DNA of 64,000 bases from Clostridium uliginosum (GCF_900112485.1 NZ_FOMG01000007.1:62001-126000); one strand, 5' to 3'. Shown: positions 50,398-61,507, counted from the first letter of the stretch. Translations and numbers: made by a program. Notes: generated by a model not told the origin, from the sequence alone.

Positions 50398-50922
50398 TTA
50401 TTCCTCAATTATTTCTGGTTCTTTATAAGTTTCTCCTTGAGTATCTACCTTGACACTTTCCATTACTTGATCTTCATAAGGTCTATCTGCTCTATCAGTC
50501 TTTGTAGCAACTATATCATCAACAATATCAATACCTTCAATAACTTTACCAAATGATGCATATTGACCATCTAAATGTGGAGAATTTGCTACCATAATAA
50601 AGAATTGACTTCCTGCTGAATTAGGATCCATAGTTCTTGCCATAGATAATACACCTTTTGAGTGCTTTAACGTATTTTTAAATCCATTAGATGTAAATTC
50701 ACCCTTTATGCCATATCCAGGGCCACCCATTCCATTACCTTCTGGACATCCTCCTTGAATCATAAAACCTGGAATAACTCTGTGGAATATTACTCCATCA
50801 TAAAATCCTTTATTAATTAAATCAATAAAATTATTTACCGTATTCGGTGCTATTTCTGGATATAATTCTGCCTTAATAGCCCCTCCATTTTTCATAGTTA
50901 TTGTAACAATAGGATTTTTCAT
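50398..50922 (-). CDS. ppiB: Peptidyl-prolyl cis-trans isomerase, cyclophilin type
   Basis: From ATG 50922 (AAAGGAG before it) the product has 174 residues. It shows the cyclophilin core: FYDGVIFHRVIPGFMIQGG with catalytic Arg and Phe, GVLSMARTMDPNSAGSQFFIM, and YASFGKVIEGIDIVD. It is cytosolic (no signal peptide) and accelerates proline isomerisation in protein folding. The longer ORF start at 50949 lies inside a repeat end and would add MPNVERRIF without a ribosome binding site. Confidence 0.96.
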   Translation of the reverse strand: MKNPIVTITMKNGGAIKAELYPEIAPNTVNNFIDLINKGFYDGVIFHRVIPGFMIQGGCPEGNGMGGPGYGIKGEFTSNGFKNTLKHSKGVLSMARTMDPNSAGSQFFIMVANSPHLDGQYASFGKVIEGIDIVDDIVATKTDRADRPYEDQVMESVKVDTQGETYKEPEIIEE

Positions 50923-50941
50923 GAAAATTCTCCTTTCAACA

Positions 50942-51007
50942 TTAGGCATTATAAAAGTATTTAACCAAACATTTTAAAATACTATTTTATTATTCTTATA
51001 GTGCCTC
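50942..51007. repeat. Family-1-related short palindrome
   Basis: TTAGGCATTATAAAAGTATT and AATACTATTTTATTATTCTT...AGTGCCTCA. The stem is AGTATTT / AAATACT. It lies between ppiB and murI, in the ppiB promoter region. Confidence 0.65.
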
Positions 51008-51064
51008 AAACTTAATATTATTATTAACTAAATAATTAATATAAGACATATGAATTATTTAGTA

Positions 51065-51844
51065 TTAATCTATTATATCTATTAATCTTTTAGAAAGATC
51101 AATTATTTCATTGCTTTTATTAGAATTTAGTATAACTATATTCCCTTGTTGCTGTCTATCAGTTAATAAATTTTTTTCTTCTAATCTTCTTTTTAATTCT
51201 TGTGAAGTTCCAAGCCCTCCATCAATAATAGGTATAGTTTTATCCATTATTTTATATAATGTTTCTTTTATAAATGGATAATGAGTACATCCTAAAACAA
51301 CAACACCTATATCATTAATTAAATATGGCTTAAATTTTTCCTTTAAATAATTCTCTAAATCCTCACCTTGTAAAATTCCATGCTCTATGAATTCAACTAA
51401 TTTAGCACATGGTAATGATACTATATCATAATCTTCCTTATATTTGTCCATAAGATGCTTAAATTTCTCTTCTTTTAATGTCATTGGTGTTGCCATTATT
51501 ATTATGCTACCTTTTCTATGATACCTTACAGCTAACTTTAGTGCTGGTTCTATTCCCACAATTGGAATATCTTTATACTTATCCCTAATCAAATCTATTG
51601 CAGCACTTGTTGCGGTATTACATGCTACAACAATAGCTTTTGCATGTTTTTCCAATAATAATTCTACTGCCTTAGTTGTAAGCGTTCTAACTTCCTCTAA
51701 TCCCTTGATTCCATAAGGTGCATTTTTTGAATCACCAAAATATATATAATCTTCATTAGGCATTAAACGAATAGCTTCTTTCATTACACTTAATCCGCCT
51801 ACTCCTGAATCAAAAAAACCTATAGGCCTATTTTTAATATCCAA
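51065..51844 (-). CDS. murI: Glutamate racemase
   Basis: The product has the two catalytic cysteine motifs [11 protein letters not shown] and [10 protein letters not shown] and the N-terminal [19 protein letters not shown] (catalytic Asp/Ser). It makes D-glutamate for peptidoglycan. I prefer the TTG at 51844 (259 residues, GGAG about nine bases before it) to the GTG at 51853, which is too close to the ribosome binding site; either start leaves the domain intact. It is transcribed away from glnA, with a 420-bp gap that holds the glnA promoter and no ORF. Confidence 0.94.
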   Translation of the reverse strand: MDIKNRPIGFFDSGVGGLSVMKEAIRLMPNEDYIYFGDSKNAPYGIKGLEEVRTLTTKAVELLLEKHAKAIVVACNTATSAAIDLIRDKYKDIPIVGIEPALKLAVRYHRKGSIIIMATPMTLKEEKFKHLMDKYKEDYDIVSLPCAKLVEFIEHGILQGEDLENYLKEKFKPYLINDIGVVVLGCTHYPFIKETLYKIMDKTIPIIDGGLGTSQELKRRLEEKNLLTDRQQQGNIVILNSNKSNEIIDLSKRLIDIID

Positions 51845-52099
51845 AGTGTCCACACTCCATTTTCCTTATATTATCTAATAAATATTTTATTACTTTATTA
51901 AGAATAAATCTATATAGAATTGCTTTTTCACTATACTTTTAGATTAATTTTTATTTAAAAAATAATTTTAAGCATACAATATATAGTGCTTATTAATAAT
52001 TAAATTTTATGCTATATTTCATTTTAAAACAGCTATATGTCCTATTCTTCAACTAATTATACTATACATAGTTAATTTTTAAATTTAGCCTTAAACATA

Positions 52100-52128
52100 T
52101 TGACACCACTCTGTACTTATAATAGAAT
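52100..52128 (+). promoter_or_regulatory. Sigma-A promoter of glnA
   Basis: TTGACA (52100-52105), a 17-bp spacer and TAGAAT (52123-52128). The transcript leader would be about 130 bases to the ATG at 52264 and contains a 15-codon upstream ORF (52212-52259). Confidence 0.65.
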
Positions 52129-52263
52129 TTCCATATAGTTAAATTTACGAATGTTTTAATACATTTTTAATTTTTTATTCGATATTTATTGATTTTTATA
52201 CAATTTTATATATGGAAGGATGTGAAAAGCTTATTACAGGAGTATTCTGTAATAGCTGATTAT

Positions 52264-54162
52264 ATGAACAATTTACTTTATGTTATTAAGAAAGAACATC
52301 ACAATGCTAAGGATTTAAATGCTATCTTAAAGGAGCATACTCAAATTAAATTTGTATCATTTGTAGGAATTGATTTATCAGGTAATGATACTGATGAAAA
52401 AATTCCTGTTAAACTTTTCTTAGATGATATTGATTCATTTTTAAATGGAATTGCAGTTCAAACAGATGGTTCTTCTGTAGTTTTACCTGGCATTGCAACT
52501 TTAAATAATGCTAAAGTTGATATGATTACTGATTTAAATTGTAATTGGTTTGTTGATTATAACTTTAATTTTATTGATACAGTTACTAACAGTCCTGTTG
52601 GAACATTAAGAATACCTTGTTTCCTATACCATGATAATAAACCAGTTGATTCTAGACATATCTTAAGTGCAGCTGTATCTACATTTAAAGAAAGTCTTAC
52701 TAATATATTTACTACTAAACCTGAAATATTAAAAGTTTATGGAATTACTGCTGATGATGTGGAAGAAATAATTATTACATCAGCTACTGAGTTAGAATTT
52801 TGGGTTAAAACTCCTAATGACATAGCTGAAGTTGAAGAGTTGTCAACTTCTCAAGTACTACATGAACATTATTGGACACGAACTAAAGGTGCTGTAAGAA
52901 CCGCATTGGAAGAAACTCTGCTTTTAATGGAAGACTACGGATTTGAACCTGAAATGGGTCATAAAGAAGTTGGTGGTGTAAGAGCTAGATTAACTTCATC
53001 AGGTAATTTTGACCACGTAATGGAACAAATAGAAATTGACTGGAAATATTCTGATGCTCTTCAAGCTGCTGATAATGAATTGTTTGTAAGAATATTAGCT
53101 CAAGAAACATTTAGGAGAAACGGTCTTGAGGTAACATTTATGGCAAAACCAATTGAAGAAGTTGCAGGTTCTGGAATGCATACACATTTAGGTGTTAGCT
53201 TAAAATTAAAGAACGGAAAGAGGCTTAATATCTTTAATGGTCCTAAAGATCACTTTTTAAGTGTAATAGGATATGGTGCTGTTATGGGAATTCTTAAAAA
53301 CTATGAAGTTATAAATCCATTTATTTCTTCAACAAATAATTCATTAAAGAGATTAAAACCTGGATTTGAAGCTCCAATTTGTATAGTAACTTCACTTGGT
53401 CAAAGTCCAGAAAATCCATCAAGAAATAGATCTATCTTACTTGGATTAATTAGAGATTTAAATTCTCCATTAGCTACTAGACTTGAACTTAGATCTCCAA
53501 ATCCTCATACAAACACATATATTGCAATGGCAGTTTCTTATATGTCAATGCTTGATGGTATTTCTTATGCAATAGATAATAACAAAACTGAAGATGAGCT
53601 TCTTGCAGAATTATCAAAAAAACCAGGTGAATCTGCACAATATCTTGAAAAAAGTAGAGCTTATAGAACTGAAGAAGATGTTTTTGAACATTTCACAGAA
53701 TTAGAAAGAAATAAATACTTTGGAAAAGCTCCTGCCACTGTTTATGAAAACTTAGCTCAACTTGATAGTTGTCCTATAAAGGTTAAAGTATTAAAGAGAA
53801 ATGATGTAATGACAACTTCACTTATTAATAGCTTTAAATTAGCTGCTATGGAAAGATGGTCTACTGAAATTACTCATAGAGTCATTAATAACTACATTAG
53901 TGAAATTAGATCATTCTTACCTGTTCATTCATTAGATAAAGCTTTAGATTTAGATATTTCTACTTGGATGAAAATAAATGATTTAAGAATCTACATTATG
54001 AAAGATACTTATACTACCAAGAGCTTATTTACTCGAATTAAAACTGCATTTAGTAATGAGGATTATTCAGATGCTTCAAGATTATATCTTGAACTTGAAG
54101 ACAAAATGAAAGTACTTAGACACTTGTATTCCTCTTATAAAAAGAATCTTTTAGATATTTAA
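52264..54162 (+). CDS. glnA: Glutamine synthetase, long clostridial form
   Basis: The product (632 residues from ATG 52264) carries glutamine synthetase motifs: SATELEFWV, HVMEQIEIDWKYSDALQAAD, VTFMAKPIEEVAGSGMHTHL, NPSRNRSILLGL and RLELRSPNPHTNTYIAMA. About 170 C-terminal residues beyond the catalytic domain (ending HLYSSYKKNLLDI) are helical and make it longer than the 440-470 residues of GSI. It converts glutamate and ammonia to glutamine. The start is uncertain: in-frame TTG 52189 and GTG 52222 exist, but none has a well-spaced ribosome binding site. Codons before 52264 may be leader. Confidence 0.92.
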   Translation: MNNLLYVIKKEHHNAKDLNAILKEHTQIKFVSFVGIDLSGNDTDEKIPVKLFLDDIDSFLNGIAVQTDGSSVVLPGIATLNNAKVDMITDLNCNWFVDYNFNFIDTVTNSPVGTLRIPCFLYHDNKPVDSRHILSAAVSTFKESLTNIFTTKPEILKVYGITADDVEEIIITSATELEFWVKTPNDIAEVEELSTSQVLHEHYWTRTKGAVRTALEETLLLMEDYGFEPEMGHKEVGGVRARLTSSGNFDHVMEQIEIDWKYSDALQAADNELFVRILAQETFRRNGLEVTFMAKPIEEVAGSGMHTHLGVSLKLKNGKRLNIFNGPKDHFLSVIGYGAVMGILKNYEVINPFISSTNNSLKRLKPGFEAPICIVTSLGQSPENPSRNRSILLGLIRDLNSPLATRLELRSPNPHTNTYIAMAVSYMSMLDGISYAIDNNKTEDELLAELSKKPGESAQYLEKSRAYRTEEDVFEHFTELERNKYFGKAPATVYENLAQLDSCPIKVKVLKRNDVMTTSLINSFKLAAMERWSTEITHRVINNYISEIRSFLPVHSLDKALDLDISTWMKINDLRIYIMKDTYTTKSLFTRIKTAFSNEDYSDASRLYLELEDKMKVLRHLYSSYKKNLLDI

Positions 54163-54190
54163 ATAATTTTAATATAGATATGTTATAAAT

Positions 54191-54226
54191 GGGATAATAA
54201 AAATATTTTTTATTATCCCATTTTTC
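54191..54226 (+). terminator. glnA terminator
   Basis: GGGATAATAAAAA / TTTTTATTATCCC stem followed by ATTTTTC, 29 bp after the stop codon. Confidence 0.88.
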
Positions 54227-54311
54227 ATTTATTTTGTATAAAAATACTTTATATGATATAATAAGACATATTTATCCTTGGTTATTCAACTAAAGTTGTG
54301 AGGTGCTTATA

Positions 54312-55421
54312 ATGCGTTTAGTTCCAATCGAATGTGTTAAAGAAGATTCATTATTAGGCAAAACTATATATGATATTGAAGGACGAACTCTACTTAAACC
54401 TGGAGTTAAGTTAACGACTTCTTTAATTTCTAAAATTAAAGAATTGAATATATTTTCTTTATACATAGTTGATGACTATAGTGATTATGAAATAGAAGAT
54501 ATAATAAAACCTGAATTGCGACAAAAAGCAATTAAAACAATTAGGCAAACATTTACTGATATAGAACGAGTATCTTTAGCTCATGACTTCAAAAAAAGGT
54601 CTATAAGTGATTATTCAAAGAAGGAGCAAGATTACTTTGCATCAATTAATAGTATCTCTGAAGAATTGTTAGATAACATATTATCTAACAAACACTTACT
54701 TGTTTCATTAGTGGATATAAAAAATATGGATAGTTATACATACCAACATTCTGTAAATGTAGCTGTTCTTTCATTAGTTTTAGGAATAAGTTTAAAGCTT
54801 CCAAAGTATAAATTGATTGAATTATGTACTGGTGCTTTGCTTCACGATATTGGTAAAACCTTCATAGACAGTGGTATTCTACAGAAACCTGGTAGATTAA
54901 CTGAATATGAATTTTCAATAATAAAACAACATCCTATTAAGGGATATGACTTCTTGAGTTCTATATATGATTTCAATTCTAATAGTAAATTAATAATTCT
55001 TCAGCACCATGAAAGAATTGATGGACTAGGTTATCCTTATGGAATAAAAGATAATAAAATTAATTATATGGCTAAAATTTCAAGTATAGCAGATGTTTAT
55101 GATGCATTAACATCTGACAGACCTTATAAAAGAGCTATGTGCCCTGGTCAAGCATTGGAATACTTAATGGCTAATACTGGGACATTTTTCGATTATGAAC
55201 TGGTAAAAGTTTTCTCAAGAGTACTTGTTCCTTTTCCAAATGGCACAATAGTATCTCTTAGTAATGGAGAAATAGGTATAGTCGAAGAAAATTTTCCCAA
55301 TTTTCCACTACGTCCATCTATTAAAGTACTCAAAAGTATAGATAAAAATAACATAGGTTCTCATATTAATTTGTTGGATGAACTTTCAATTGTAATATCC
55401 GACATAGAATATAGTACTTAA
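54312..55421 (+). CDS. HD-GYP domain protein, probable cyclic-di-GMP phosphodiesterase
   Basis: The 369-residue protein (ATG 54312, GAGGTG before it) has an N-terminal domain of DUF3391-like type (MRLVPIECVKEDSLLGKTIY). The HD-GYP domain (about 140-310) contains HSVNVAVLSL, LLHDIGKTFIDSGILQKPG (HD), HPIKGYDFL, QHHERIDGLGYPYGIKDNKI (GYP) and SIADVYDALTSDRPYKRA. All metal ligands appear intact. HD-GYP enzymes hydrolyse c-di-GMP and control motility, biofilm or sporulation. It stands alone behind glnA's terminator. A bidirectional terminator follows. Confidence 0.93.
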   Translation: MRLVPIECVKEDSLLGKTIYDIEGRTLLKPGVKLTTSLISKIKELNIFSLYIVDDYSDYEIEDIIKPELRQKAIKTIRQTFTDIERVSLAHDFKKRSISDYSKKEQDYFASINSISEELLDNILSNKHLLVSLVDIKNMDSYTYQHSVNVAVLSLVLGISLKLPKYKLIELCTGALLHDIGKTFIDSGILQKPGRLTEYEFSIIKQHPIKGYDFLSSIYDFNSNSKLIILQHHERIDGLGYPYGIKDNKINYMAKISSIADVYDALTSDRPYKRAMCPGQALEYLMANTGTFFDYELVKVFSRVLVPFPNGTIVSLSNGEIGIVEENFPNFPLRPSIKVLKSIDKNNIGSHINLLDELSIVISDIEYST

Positions 55422-55429
55422 TACATATT

Positions 55430-55465
55430 AAAAAGAGTGTATTTCATTTGAAATACACTCTTTTT
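55430..55465. terminator. Bidirectional terminator (HD-GYP gene / carB)
   Basis: AAAAAGAGTGTATTTC / GAAATACACTCTTTTT is a perfect 16-bp stem between converging genes. Confidence 0.95.
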
Positions 55466-55474
55466 AATAAATTT

Positions 55475-58400
55475 TTATTCTGCTATATTAAATACTTCTA
55501 AGTCTTTATTTTCATCAAGCTTTTCTAATTCTACATCTGCAATTGCCCTTAATGTATCTAGTGCAGTAATTACACCTAAATTTCTTTCGACTGCAGCTCT
55601 TCTAATCAAGAACCCATCTCTCTTAGAGTCATTACCCTTTGTTGGTGTGTTAACAACTAAATCTACTTCTCTGTTCTTAACAACATTCAAAATATTTGGT
55701 TGTTCTTCGTCTATCTTGCGAATTTCTTCCGCATCTATACCTGCTTCTCTTAAAAGAGCACATGTTCCTGCAGTTGCTACAAACTTATATCCAACTTCTG
55801 CAAGGTCTTTTGCTATAGGTAAGAATTCTGCCTTATCATGTTTATTTATTGTTGCTAGTATCTTTCCTTTTTCTTTTGATGGATACATATTAGCTCCAAC
55901 GAATCCCTTATAAAGTGCTTCGTTTAGAGTTCTGCCTACGCCTAAAACTTCTCCTGTAGATCTCATTTCAGGCCCTAAGCACACTTCAACATTAGGTAAT
56001 TTTTGTGTTGAGAATACAGGAACCTTAACTGAAATTAATTTTGGTTCTTTATATACATCTATTCCATACCCCAAATCTGCTAATTTAGCTCCTAGCATAA
56101 CTTGTGTCGCTAAATCTACTATCGGAACTCCACTTACTTTACTTATATAAGGAACTGTTCTTGATGCTCTTGGATTAACTTCAATTACATATAATTCTCC
56201 TTCAAATTCTATGAATTGAATATTTATCATTCCTTTTATTCCTATTGCTAAAGCCAACTTCTTAGTATATTCTAGTACCTTCGCCTTAATTTCATCACAA
56301 ATATTTTGACTTGGATACATAGTTACACTATCCCCTGAATGAACCCCTGCTCTTTCTAAATGTTCCATAATTCCTGGTATTAATATATTTTCTCCATCAG
56401 ATATAGAATCTACTTCTATTTCTCTACCCATTAGATATTTATCTATAAGAATTGGATTTTTCTTATCTTTTGCAAAAGCATTAGTTAAGTAGAATGTTAA
56501 TTCTTCCTCATCATGAGTTATCTCCATTCCTTGACCACCAATTACATATGAAGGTCTAACTAGTACTGGGAATTTTAATCTTCTAGCTTCTTCTAAGCCT
56601 TCTTCTACTGACCATATTCCTTTACCCTTTGGTCTTGATATTCCTAGTTTTTCTAATAAAGCATCAAACTTTTCTCTATCTTCAGCCATATCTATTTGAT
56701 CTGCTGTAGTTCCAAGTGTTACAATATTTTGTTCTTTTAAGAAATTGGCAAGTTTAATAGCTGTTTGACCACCGAATTGAAGTATTACACCATCTGGTCT
56801 TTCTTTTTCGATTATATTTAAAACATCTTCTTCTGTTAATGGCTCAAAGTATAACTTATCTGATACATCAAAGTCAGTACTTACTGTTTCTGGATTATTA
56901 TTAACTATTATAGTTTCAATTCCAAGCTTCTTTAATGCTTTTACACAATGTACTGAAGCATAGTCAAATTCAATTCCTTGACCTATTCTTATTGGACCTG
57001 AACCTAAAACTATAACCTTCTTCCTATCTGATACTTCAACTTCATCATATTGTTCATAAGTTGAGTAGTAGTAAGGTGACAATGCTTCAAATTCTCCTCC
57101 ACAAGTATCAACCATCTTATATGAAGGCTTTATATTCCAAATGTCTCTTAATCTATATACATCATCAGGACTAACCTTTAACATGTCTGCTATAGCCTTA
57201 TCTGAGAACCCTTTTTTCTTTAGGTTATGTAACCATTCTTTATCTAAATCTTCAATTTTACTTAATTTTAATCTTTGTTCTTCTTCTACTATCCATTTGA
57301 TTTTTTCTAAGAAAAATTTATCTATACCTGTAATTTTATTTATTTTATCAAGCATATAATCTCTTCTTAACATTTCTGCTAATGCAAATATTCTTTCATC
57401 ATCAGGTTTCATCACTAATTGTTTAAGTTCTGACATACTATGTTCTTTAAATTTCTTATGATCTAAAGAGTACTTTCCTATTTCTAAGCTTCTTATTCCC
57501 TTTAAAAATGCTTGCTCTAAGTTAGCTCCGATAGCCATTATTTCTCCTGTTGCCATCATCTTTGTTCCAAGCTGTCTATCAGCTCCAAAGAATTTATCGA
57601 AAGGCCATTTTGGTATCTTAACTACTACATAATCAAGTGTTGGCTCAAAACATGCATAAGTTTTTTGAGTTACAGCATTCTTAATTTCATCTAATCCATA
57701 TCCAAGTGCAATTTTAGCAGCCAATTTAGCAATAGGATATCCTGTTGCTTTTGATGCTAAAGCTGAACTTCTTGAAACTCTTGGATTAATTTCTATAACT
57801 GCATATTCAAAAGAATTTGGATTTAATGAAAATTGCACATTACATCCACCTTCAATTTTTACTGCATTTATTATGTTAATTGATGCTGTTCTTAGCATTT
57901 GATATTCTTTATCTGAAAGAGTTTGTGATGGTGCTACAACTATACTATCTCCTGTATGTATACCAACAGGATCTATGTTTTCCATGTTACATACAGTAAT
58001 ACAGTTACCATAAGAGTCTCGCATTACTTCATATTCTACTTCTTTCCATCCCTTAACGCTTTTTTCAAGTAAAACTTGACCTATTGTACTTAATTGAAGC
58101 CCCGATTCTAAGATAGTTCTTAATTCTTCTTCATCGTCAGCGATACCACCACCAGATCCTCCTAAAGTATATGCCGGTCTAACTATAACTGGATATCCTA
58201 TTTTACTAGCAAAATCTACTCCTGCTTCTAGTTCAGTAATTATTTCACTCTTTATAACTGGCTCCCCAATTCTATTCATCATATCTCTGAACAGCTCTCT
58301 ATCTTCACCTTCTTTGATAGATGCAATAGATGTTCCAATTACTTTTACATCATATTTTTCTAAGACTCCAGAATCATGTAATTCTACAGCAAGGTTAAGT

Positions 58401-58684
58401 CCTGTTTGACCACCCATTCCTGCAAGTAAGCTATCTGGTCTTTCCTTTGCAATAACTTTTTCAACAAATTCTAATGTTAATGGTTCTAAATAAACCTTAT
58501 CTGCAACTTCTTTATCTGTCATAATTGTTGCAGGATTTGAATTTACTAATACAACCTCTATACCCTCTGATTTTAATGCTTCACAGGCTTGAGTTCCTGA
58601 ATAATCAAACTCTGCTGCCTGACCTATAACTATTGGACCTGATCCTATAACTAAAACTTTTTTTATATCTTTATTTAATGGCAT
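55475..58684 (-). CDS. carB: Carbamoyl-phosphate synthase large subunit
   Basis: The 1069-residue subunit has the duplicated ATP-grasp architecture. The first half begins [20 protein letters not shown] with the site [16 protein letters not shown]. The second half begins [20 protein letters not shown] with [13 protein letters not shown]. An MGS-like allosteric domain is at the C-terminus (about 940-1060, [15 protein letters not shown]). It makes carbamoyl phosphate from bicarbonate, ATP and ammonia supplied by CarA. It follows carA by 13 bp. The PyrR-type leader of carA suggests the pair serves mainly pyrimidine synthesis. Confidence 0.98.
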   Translation of the reverse strand: MPLNKDIKKVLVIGSGPIVIGQAAEFDYSGTQACEALKSEGIEVVLVNSNPATIMTDKEVADKVYLEPLTLEFVEKVIAKERPDSLLAGMGGQTGLNLAVELHDSGVLEKYDVKVIGTSIASIKEGEDRELFRDMMNRIGEPVIKSEIITELEAGVDFASKIGYPVIVRPAYTLGGSGGGIADDEEELRTILESGLQLSTIGQVLLEKSVKGWKEVEYEVMRDSYGNCITVCNMENIDPVGIHTGDSIVVAPSQTLSDKEYQMLRTASINIINAVKIEGGCNVQFSLNPNSFEYAVIEINPRVSRSSALASKATGYPIAKLAAKIALGYGLDEIKNAVTQKTYACFEPTLDYVVVKIPKWPFDKFFGADRQLGTKMMATGEIMAIGANLEQAFLKGIRSLEIGKYSLDHKKFKEHSMSELKQLVMKPDDERIFALAEMLRRDYMLDKINKITGIDKFFLEKIKWIVEEEQRLKLSKIEDLDKEWLHNLKKKGFSDKAIADMLKVSPDDVYRLRDIWNIKPSYKMVDTCGGEFEALSPYYYSTYEQYDEVEVSDRKKVIVLGSGPIRIGQGIEFDYASVHCVKALKKLGIETIIVNNNPETVSTDFDVSDKLYFEPLTEEDVLNIIEKERPDGVILQFGGQTAIKLANFLKEQNIVTLGTTADQIDMAEDREKFDALLEKLGISRPKGKGIWSVEEGLEEARRLKFPVLVRPSYVIGGQGMEITHDEEELTFYLTNAFAKDKKNPILIDKYLMGREIEVDSISDGENILIPGIMEHLERAGVHSGDSVTMYPSQNICDEIKAKVLEYTKKLALAIGIKGMINIQFIEFEGELYVIEVNPRASRTVPYISKVSGVPIVDLATQVMLGAKLADLGYGIDVYKEPKLISVKVPVFSTQKLPNVEVCLGPEMRSTGEVLGVGRTLNEALYKGFVGANMYPSKEKGKILATINKHDKAEFLPIAKDLAEVGYKFVATAGTCALLREAGIDAEEIRKIDEEQPNILNVVKNREVDLVVNTPTKGNDSKRDGFLIRRAAVERNLGVITALDTLRAIADVELEKLDENKDLEVFNIAE

Positions 58685-58697
58685 TTATCCTAACCTC

Positions 58698-59747
58698 CTA
58701 TAGTGCATACTCTAAAAATTTATCAAATACATATTCGCTATCCTTTGGACCTGCTGATGCTTCAGGATGGAATTGAACTGAGTATATTGGTAAAGTCTTA
58801 TGCTTCATTCCTTCTACAGTTCCATCATTTATATTTACATGAGTAACTTCTATATCATCTGGTAATGTTTCTACTACATAACCATGATTTTGTGAAGTTA
58901 TGTGCACAATATTAGCCTCTAGATCCTTAACTGGATGATTACATCCTCTATGCCCGAACTTTAACTTAGCAGTTTTTCCACCTAAAGCTAATCCTAATAA
59001 TTGATGGCCTAAGCAAATACCTACTATTGGCTTCTTACCAACTAATTTTTTTATATTTTCTATAGCAAAATCTAAATCTTCTGGATCTCCAGGACCATTA
59101 GATAAAAAGACTAAGTCTGGATTAACACTTAAAATTTCTTCTGCTGTTGCAGTAGCTGGAAACACTGTTAATTTACAGTTTCTCTTTTTAAAGTTTCTTA
59201 TTATATTATTTTTTATTCCAAAGTCCATGATTGCTACATGTTTTCCTGTTCCCTCAATTGTATAAACTGTTTTTGTGCTAACAGTTTTTACAGCTTCCTT
59301 AGTTGAAAAGCCCTCTATTTTTTCTTTAACATGTTCATCATCAACATCTTCTAATGCAATAATGCCTCTCATTGTACCGCTATTTCTCAATACCTTAGTT
59401 AATGCTCTTGTATCTATTCCTTCTAATCCAATAACTTTTCCTTGCTTTAAGAAATCTTCTAGCTCTAATTCGCATCTAAAGTTACTTGGTAAATCACATT
59501 TTTCCCTTACAATAAATCCACTGACTTTTATTGAATCAGATTCCATGTCTTCAAGATTAATTCCGTAGTTACCTATTAAAGGATAAGTCATAGTTACTAT
59601 TTGACCATAATATGATGGGTCAGTAAGTACTTCTTGATATCCCGTCATTCCTGTTGTAAATACTACTTCTCCAACACTTTCTTTTAAATATCCAAAGGCT
59701 TTACCTTCAAAAACCATACCATTTTCTAATATAAGATTTGCTTTCAC
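58698..59747 (-). CDS. carA: Carbamoyl-phosphate synthase small (glutaminase) subunit
   Basis: The 349-residue subunit starts with GTG behind AAGGAGG. The C-terminal class I amidotransferase domain has GICLGHQLLGLALGG (catalytic Cys) and YSVQFHPEASAGPKDS (His and Glu). The N-terminal domain contains FTTGMTGYQEVLTDPSYYGQ. It hydrolyses glutamine and channels ammonia to CarB. The 311-bp upstream leader includes a PyrR-binding motif and a hairpin that could act as attenuator. Confidence 0.97.
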   Translation of the reverse strand: MKANLILENGMVFEGKAFGYLKESVGEVVFTTGMTGYQEVLTDPSYYGQIVTMTYPLIGNYGINLEDMESDSIKVSGFIVREKCDLPSNFRCELELEDFLKQGKVIGLEGIDTRALTKVLRNSGTMRGIIALEDVDDEHVKEKIEGFSTKEAVKTVSTKTVYTIEGTGKHVAIMDFGIKNNIIRNFKKRNCKLTVFPATATAEEILSVNPDLVFLSNGPGDPEDLDFAIENIKKLVGKKPIVGICLGHQLLGLALGGKTAKLKFGHRGCNHPVKDLEANIVHITSQNHGYVVETLPDDIEVTHVNINDGTVEGMKHKTLPIYSVQFHPEASAGPKDSEYVFDKFLEYAL

Positions 59748-59828
59748 GCTTAGTCCTCCTTATTTTATATATCTGATTGAAAGTATACACTTAAAAAACA
59801 TTTTTTATGTAAAATAAAAGGATACTAA

Positions 59829-59979
59829 AGAGACTCCAAAAAAATTGGTCTCCTCACTATCCAAACATATCTATACTTAATTATATTAAATGTCTCTAAA
59901 GACAAAGCTATGAAATTTTTCTTTAATTTACAAAATAACATACTCATAGACTCCTTTCTGGCCTCACAGGACCAAGTTA
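59829..59979 (-). promoter_or_regulatory. PyrR-type attenuator leader of carAB
   Basis: The minus strand has TCCTGTGAGGCCAGAAAGGA (59970-59951 region), matching the conserved PyrR-binding loop. Further down, GAGACCAA / TTGGAGTCTC (59853-59829) forms a terminator-like stem 80 bp before carA, though its T-tract is weak. With UMP, PyrR would stabilise the anti-antiterminator. Confidence 0.78.
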
Positions 59980-60019
59980 AAGTGTATCTTTTATCTTATT
60001 ATCTTTTACCTTGTATATC

Positions 60020-60048
60020 ATTGTAGTTTATCATATATTTTCTGTCAA
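60020..60048 (-). promoter_or_regulatory. Sigma-A promoter of carAB
   Basis: TTGACA (60048-60043), a 17-bp spacer and TACAAT (60025-60020) on the minus strand, directly upstream of the PyrR-type leader. Confidence 0.82.
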
Positions 60049-60058
60049 GATAAATACT

Positions 60059-61507
60059 CTATTCTTCATAAACATTTTTATTTTGACTTTCTAATTTTTC
60101 CACGATTTTTATTATATTTGTAAAATCACTAATTAATTCAATAGATAATTTTTCTACTTTTGAATATATTGTATCTGTTGCATTATTATTTTCTATTTGA
60201 TCTATAACTTCTTGTCCATATTCATGAAATTTTTTGTGCTTTTTTTCTAAGTTTATCCAAACTGATAAAACCTCTTTATTTTTAGGCTTCATTGAATAAT
60301 AAAAATGTCCAAATCCGCATTTATTATCATCTACTTGTAGTGGAATTACTTCTCCACTTATTATAATATCTTTAAGAGTCCCTAACCAATTTTTATGTGC
60401 TGTAATAGCTTTATTAACTGAATCTATAAATAATTCATTATTTATCATATAATATCTATCACTTAACAATTCTCCTATTACTTTTATTGCTTTATCTAAA
60501 TCTCCTTCCATTTTAGATACAGGTAAAATTATGTTATGTAAGTCTTTACTTATTCCTTCTAGCATGATTGTATTATTATTTAATGTATCAATATCTTGTT
60601 CAAGTTCTTTAACGCTACTTGAGACTTCATCCATTGATGAATTTATTTCTTCACTATTAGCTGCTACCATACTTATTGCATCAGTAATATTATTAATATT
60701 TTCTCTATTTTCCTTACTTGTTTTAACAACTGAATCTAAATTATTATTTATATTTTCTAAAGATTCAACTGTATTATCTACACTATCATTACTTTTATTA
60801 GATGCTACTTCAATAGCGGATACAAAAGATGACATATTAGCCGTTAAGGTCTTTGTTTCATCTGCTAAATTTCTTATTTCTTCTGCAACTACTGCAAACC
60901 CTTTTCCACTTTCTCCTGCTCTTGCAGCCTCTATTGATGCATTAAGTGCTAATAAATTAGTTTGTTCTGAAATTTCATTAATAGCATTTATAACACCTTG
61001 TATATTTCTTATAACATCTAAAAGATTATTCATATCTTCCTTCATACCTTTTGAATGACTAATCGCAGTTTCTGAAAAATCCTTTATTTCTACTAATTCT
61101 AATTCACTTTTTTTAGTAGATTCAAGAAGTACTAATGAATTTTCAGATAATTTTCCTATAGCTTGTGTCATATCAGTATGAGCTGCTGTAACTTCTTCAG
61201 ATGTACTTGAAGATATTTCAGATGCATTAGATATATTCTTTACTAAATGGGCCATTTCATGACTTACATTAGATATTTTTTCTTCTTTATCCTTTAATAT
61301 TAAATCTAAACTGCTCATTTGTATAACTGAATCTAAAACTAACTTAGTTATCTTTTGAATACTATTTTTCCCATTATTTAACCTAATATTTATTGACTTT
61401 ACTTTTTCCAAAGTACTATTATCTATTTTAAAATTATCCTTTGTTTCCCTTAAAAGATATATATCATTTACTAATTTACTTATAGTATTATTTTTGCTAT
61501 TAAACAT
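60059..61507 (-). CDS. Soluble methyl-accepting chemotaxis protein with C-terminal CZB zinc-binding domain
   Basis: The 482-residue protein has no membrane segment. Long coiled coils (about 60-340) include the signalling tip [20 protein letters not shown] and [16 protein letters not shown]. The C-terminal part (about 355-450) is a CZB domain: [26 protein letters not shown] and [11 protein letters not shown] give the three-His/one-Cys zinc site. It would signal through CheA-CheW in response to zinc or, as in TlpD-like receptors, to oxidants acting on the zinc cysteine. There is no N-terminal sensor domain. It is monocistronic with GGGAGGGG before ATG. Confidence 0.92.
   Translation of the reverse strand: MFNSKNNTISKLVNDIYLLRETKDNFKIDNSTLEKVKSINIRLNNGKNSIQKITKLVLDSVIQMSSLDLILKDKEEKISNVSHEMAHLVKNISNASEISSSTSEEVTAAHTDMTQAIGKLSENSLVLLESTKKSELELVEIKDFSETAISHSKGMKEDMNNLLDVIRNIQGVINAINEISEQTNLLALNASIEAARAGESGKGFAVVAEEIRNLADETKTLTANMSSFVSAIEVASNKSNDSVDNTVESLENINNNLDSVVKTSKENRENINNITDAISMVAANSEEINSSMDEVSSSVKELEQDIDTLNNNTIMLEGISKDLHNIILPVSKMEGDLDKAIKVIGELLSDRYYMINNELFIDSVNKAITAHKNWLGTLKDIIISGEVIPLQVDDNKCGFGHFYYSMKPKNKEVLSVWINLEKKHKKFHEYGQEVIDQIENNNATDTIYSKVEKLSIELISDFTNIIKIVEKLESQNKNVYEE

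Noticed and set aside
50923-50949. Upstream start of ppiB inside a repeat end
   Set aside because: No ribosome binding site; AAAGGAG lies directly before ATG 50922.
51970-52000. ATACAATATATAGTGC resembling an NrdR box before glnA
   Set aside because: It lies in AT-rich spacer with no reductase gene next to it and no second box; chance match is likely.
60531-61058. 175-codon plus-strand ORF opposite the chemoreceptor gene
   Set aside because: Antisense shadow of coiled-coil codons; low-complexity Ser/Leu composition.
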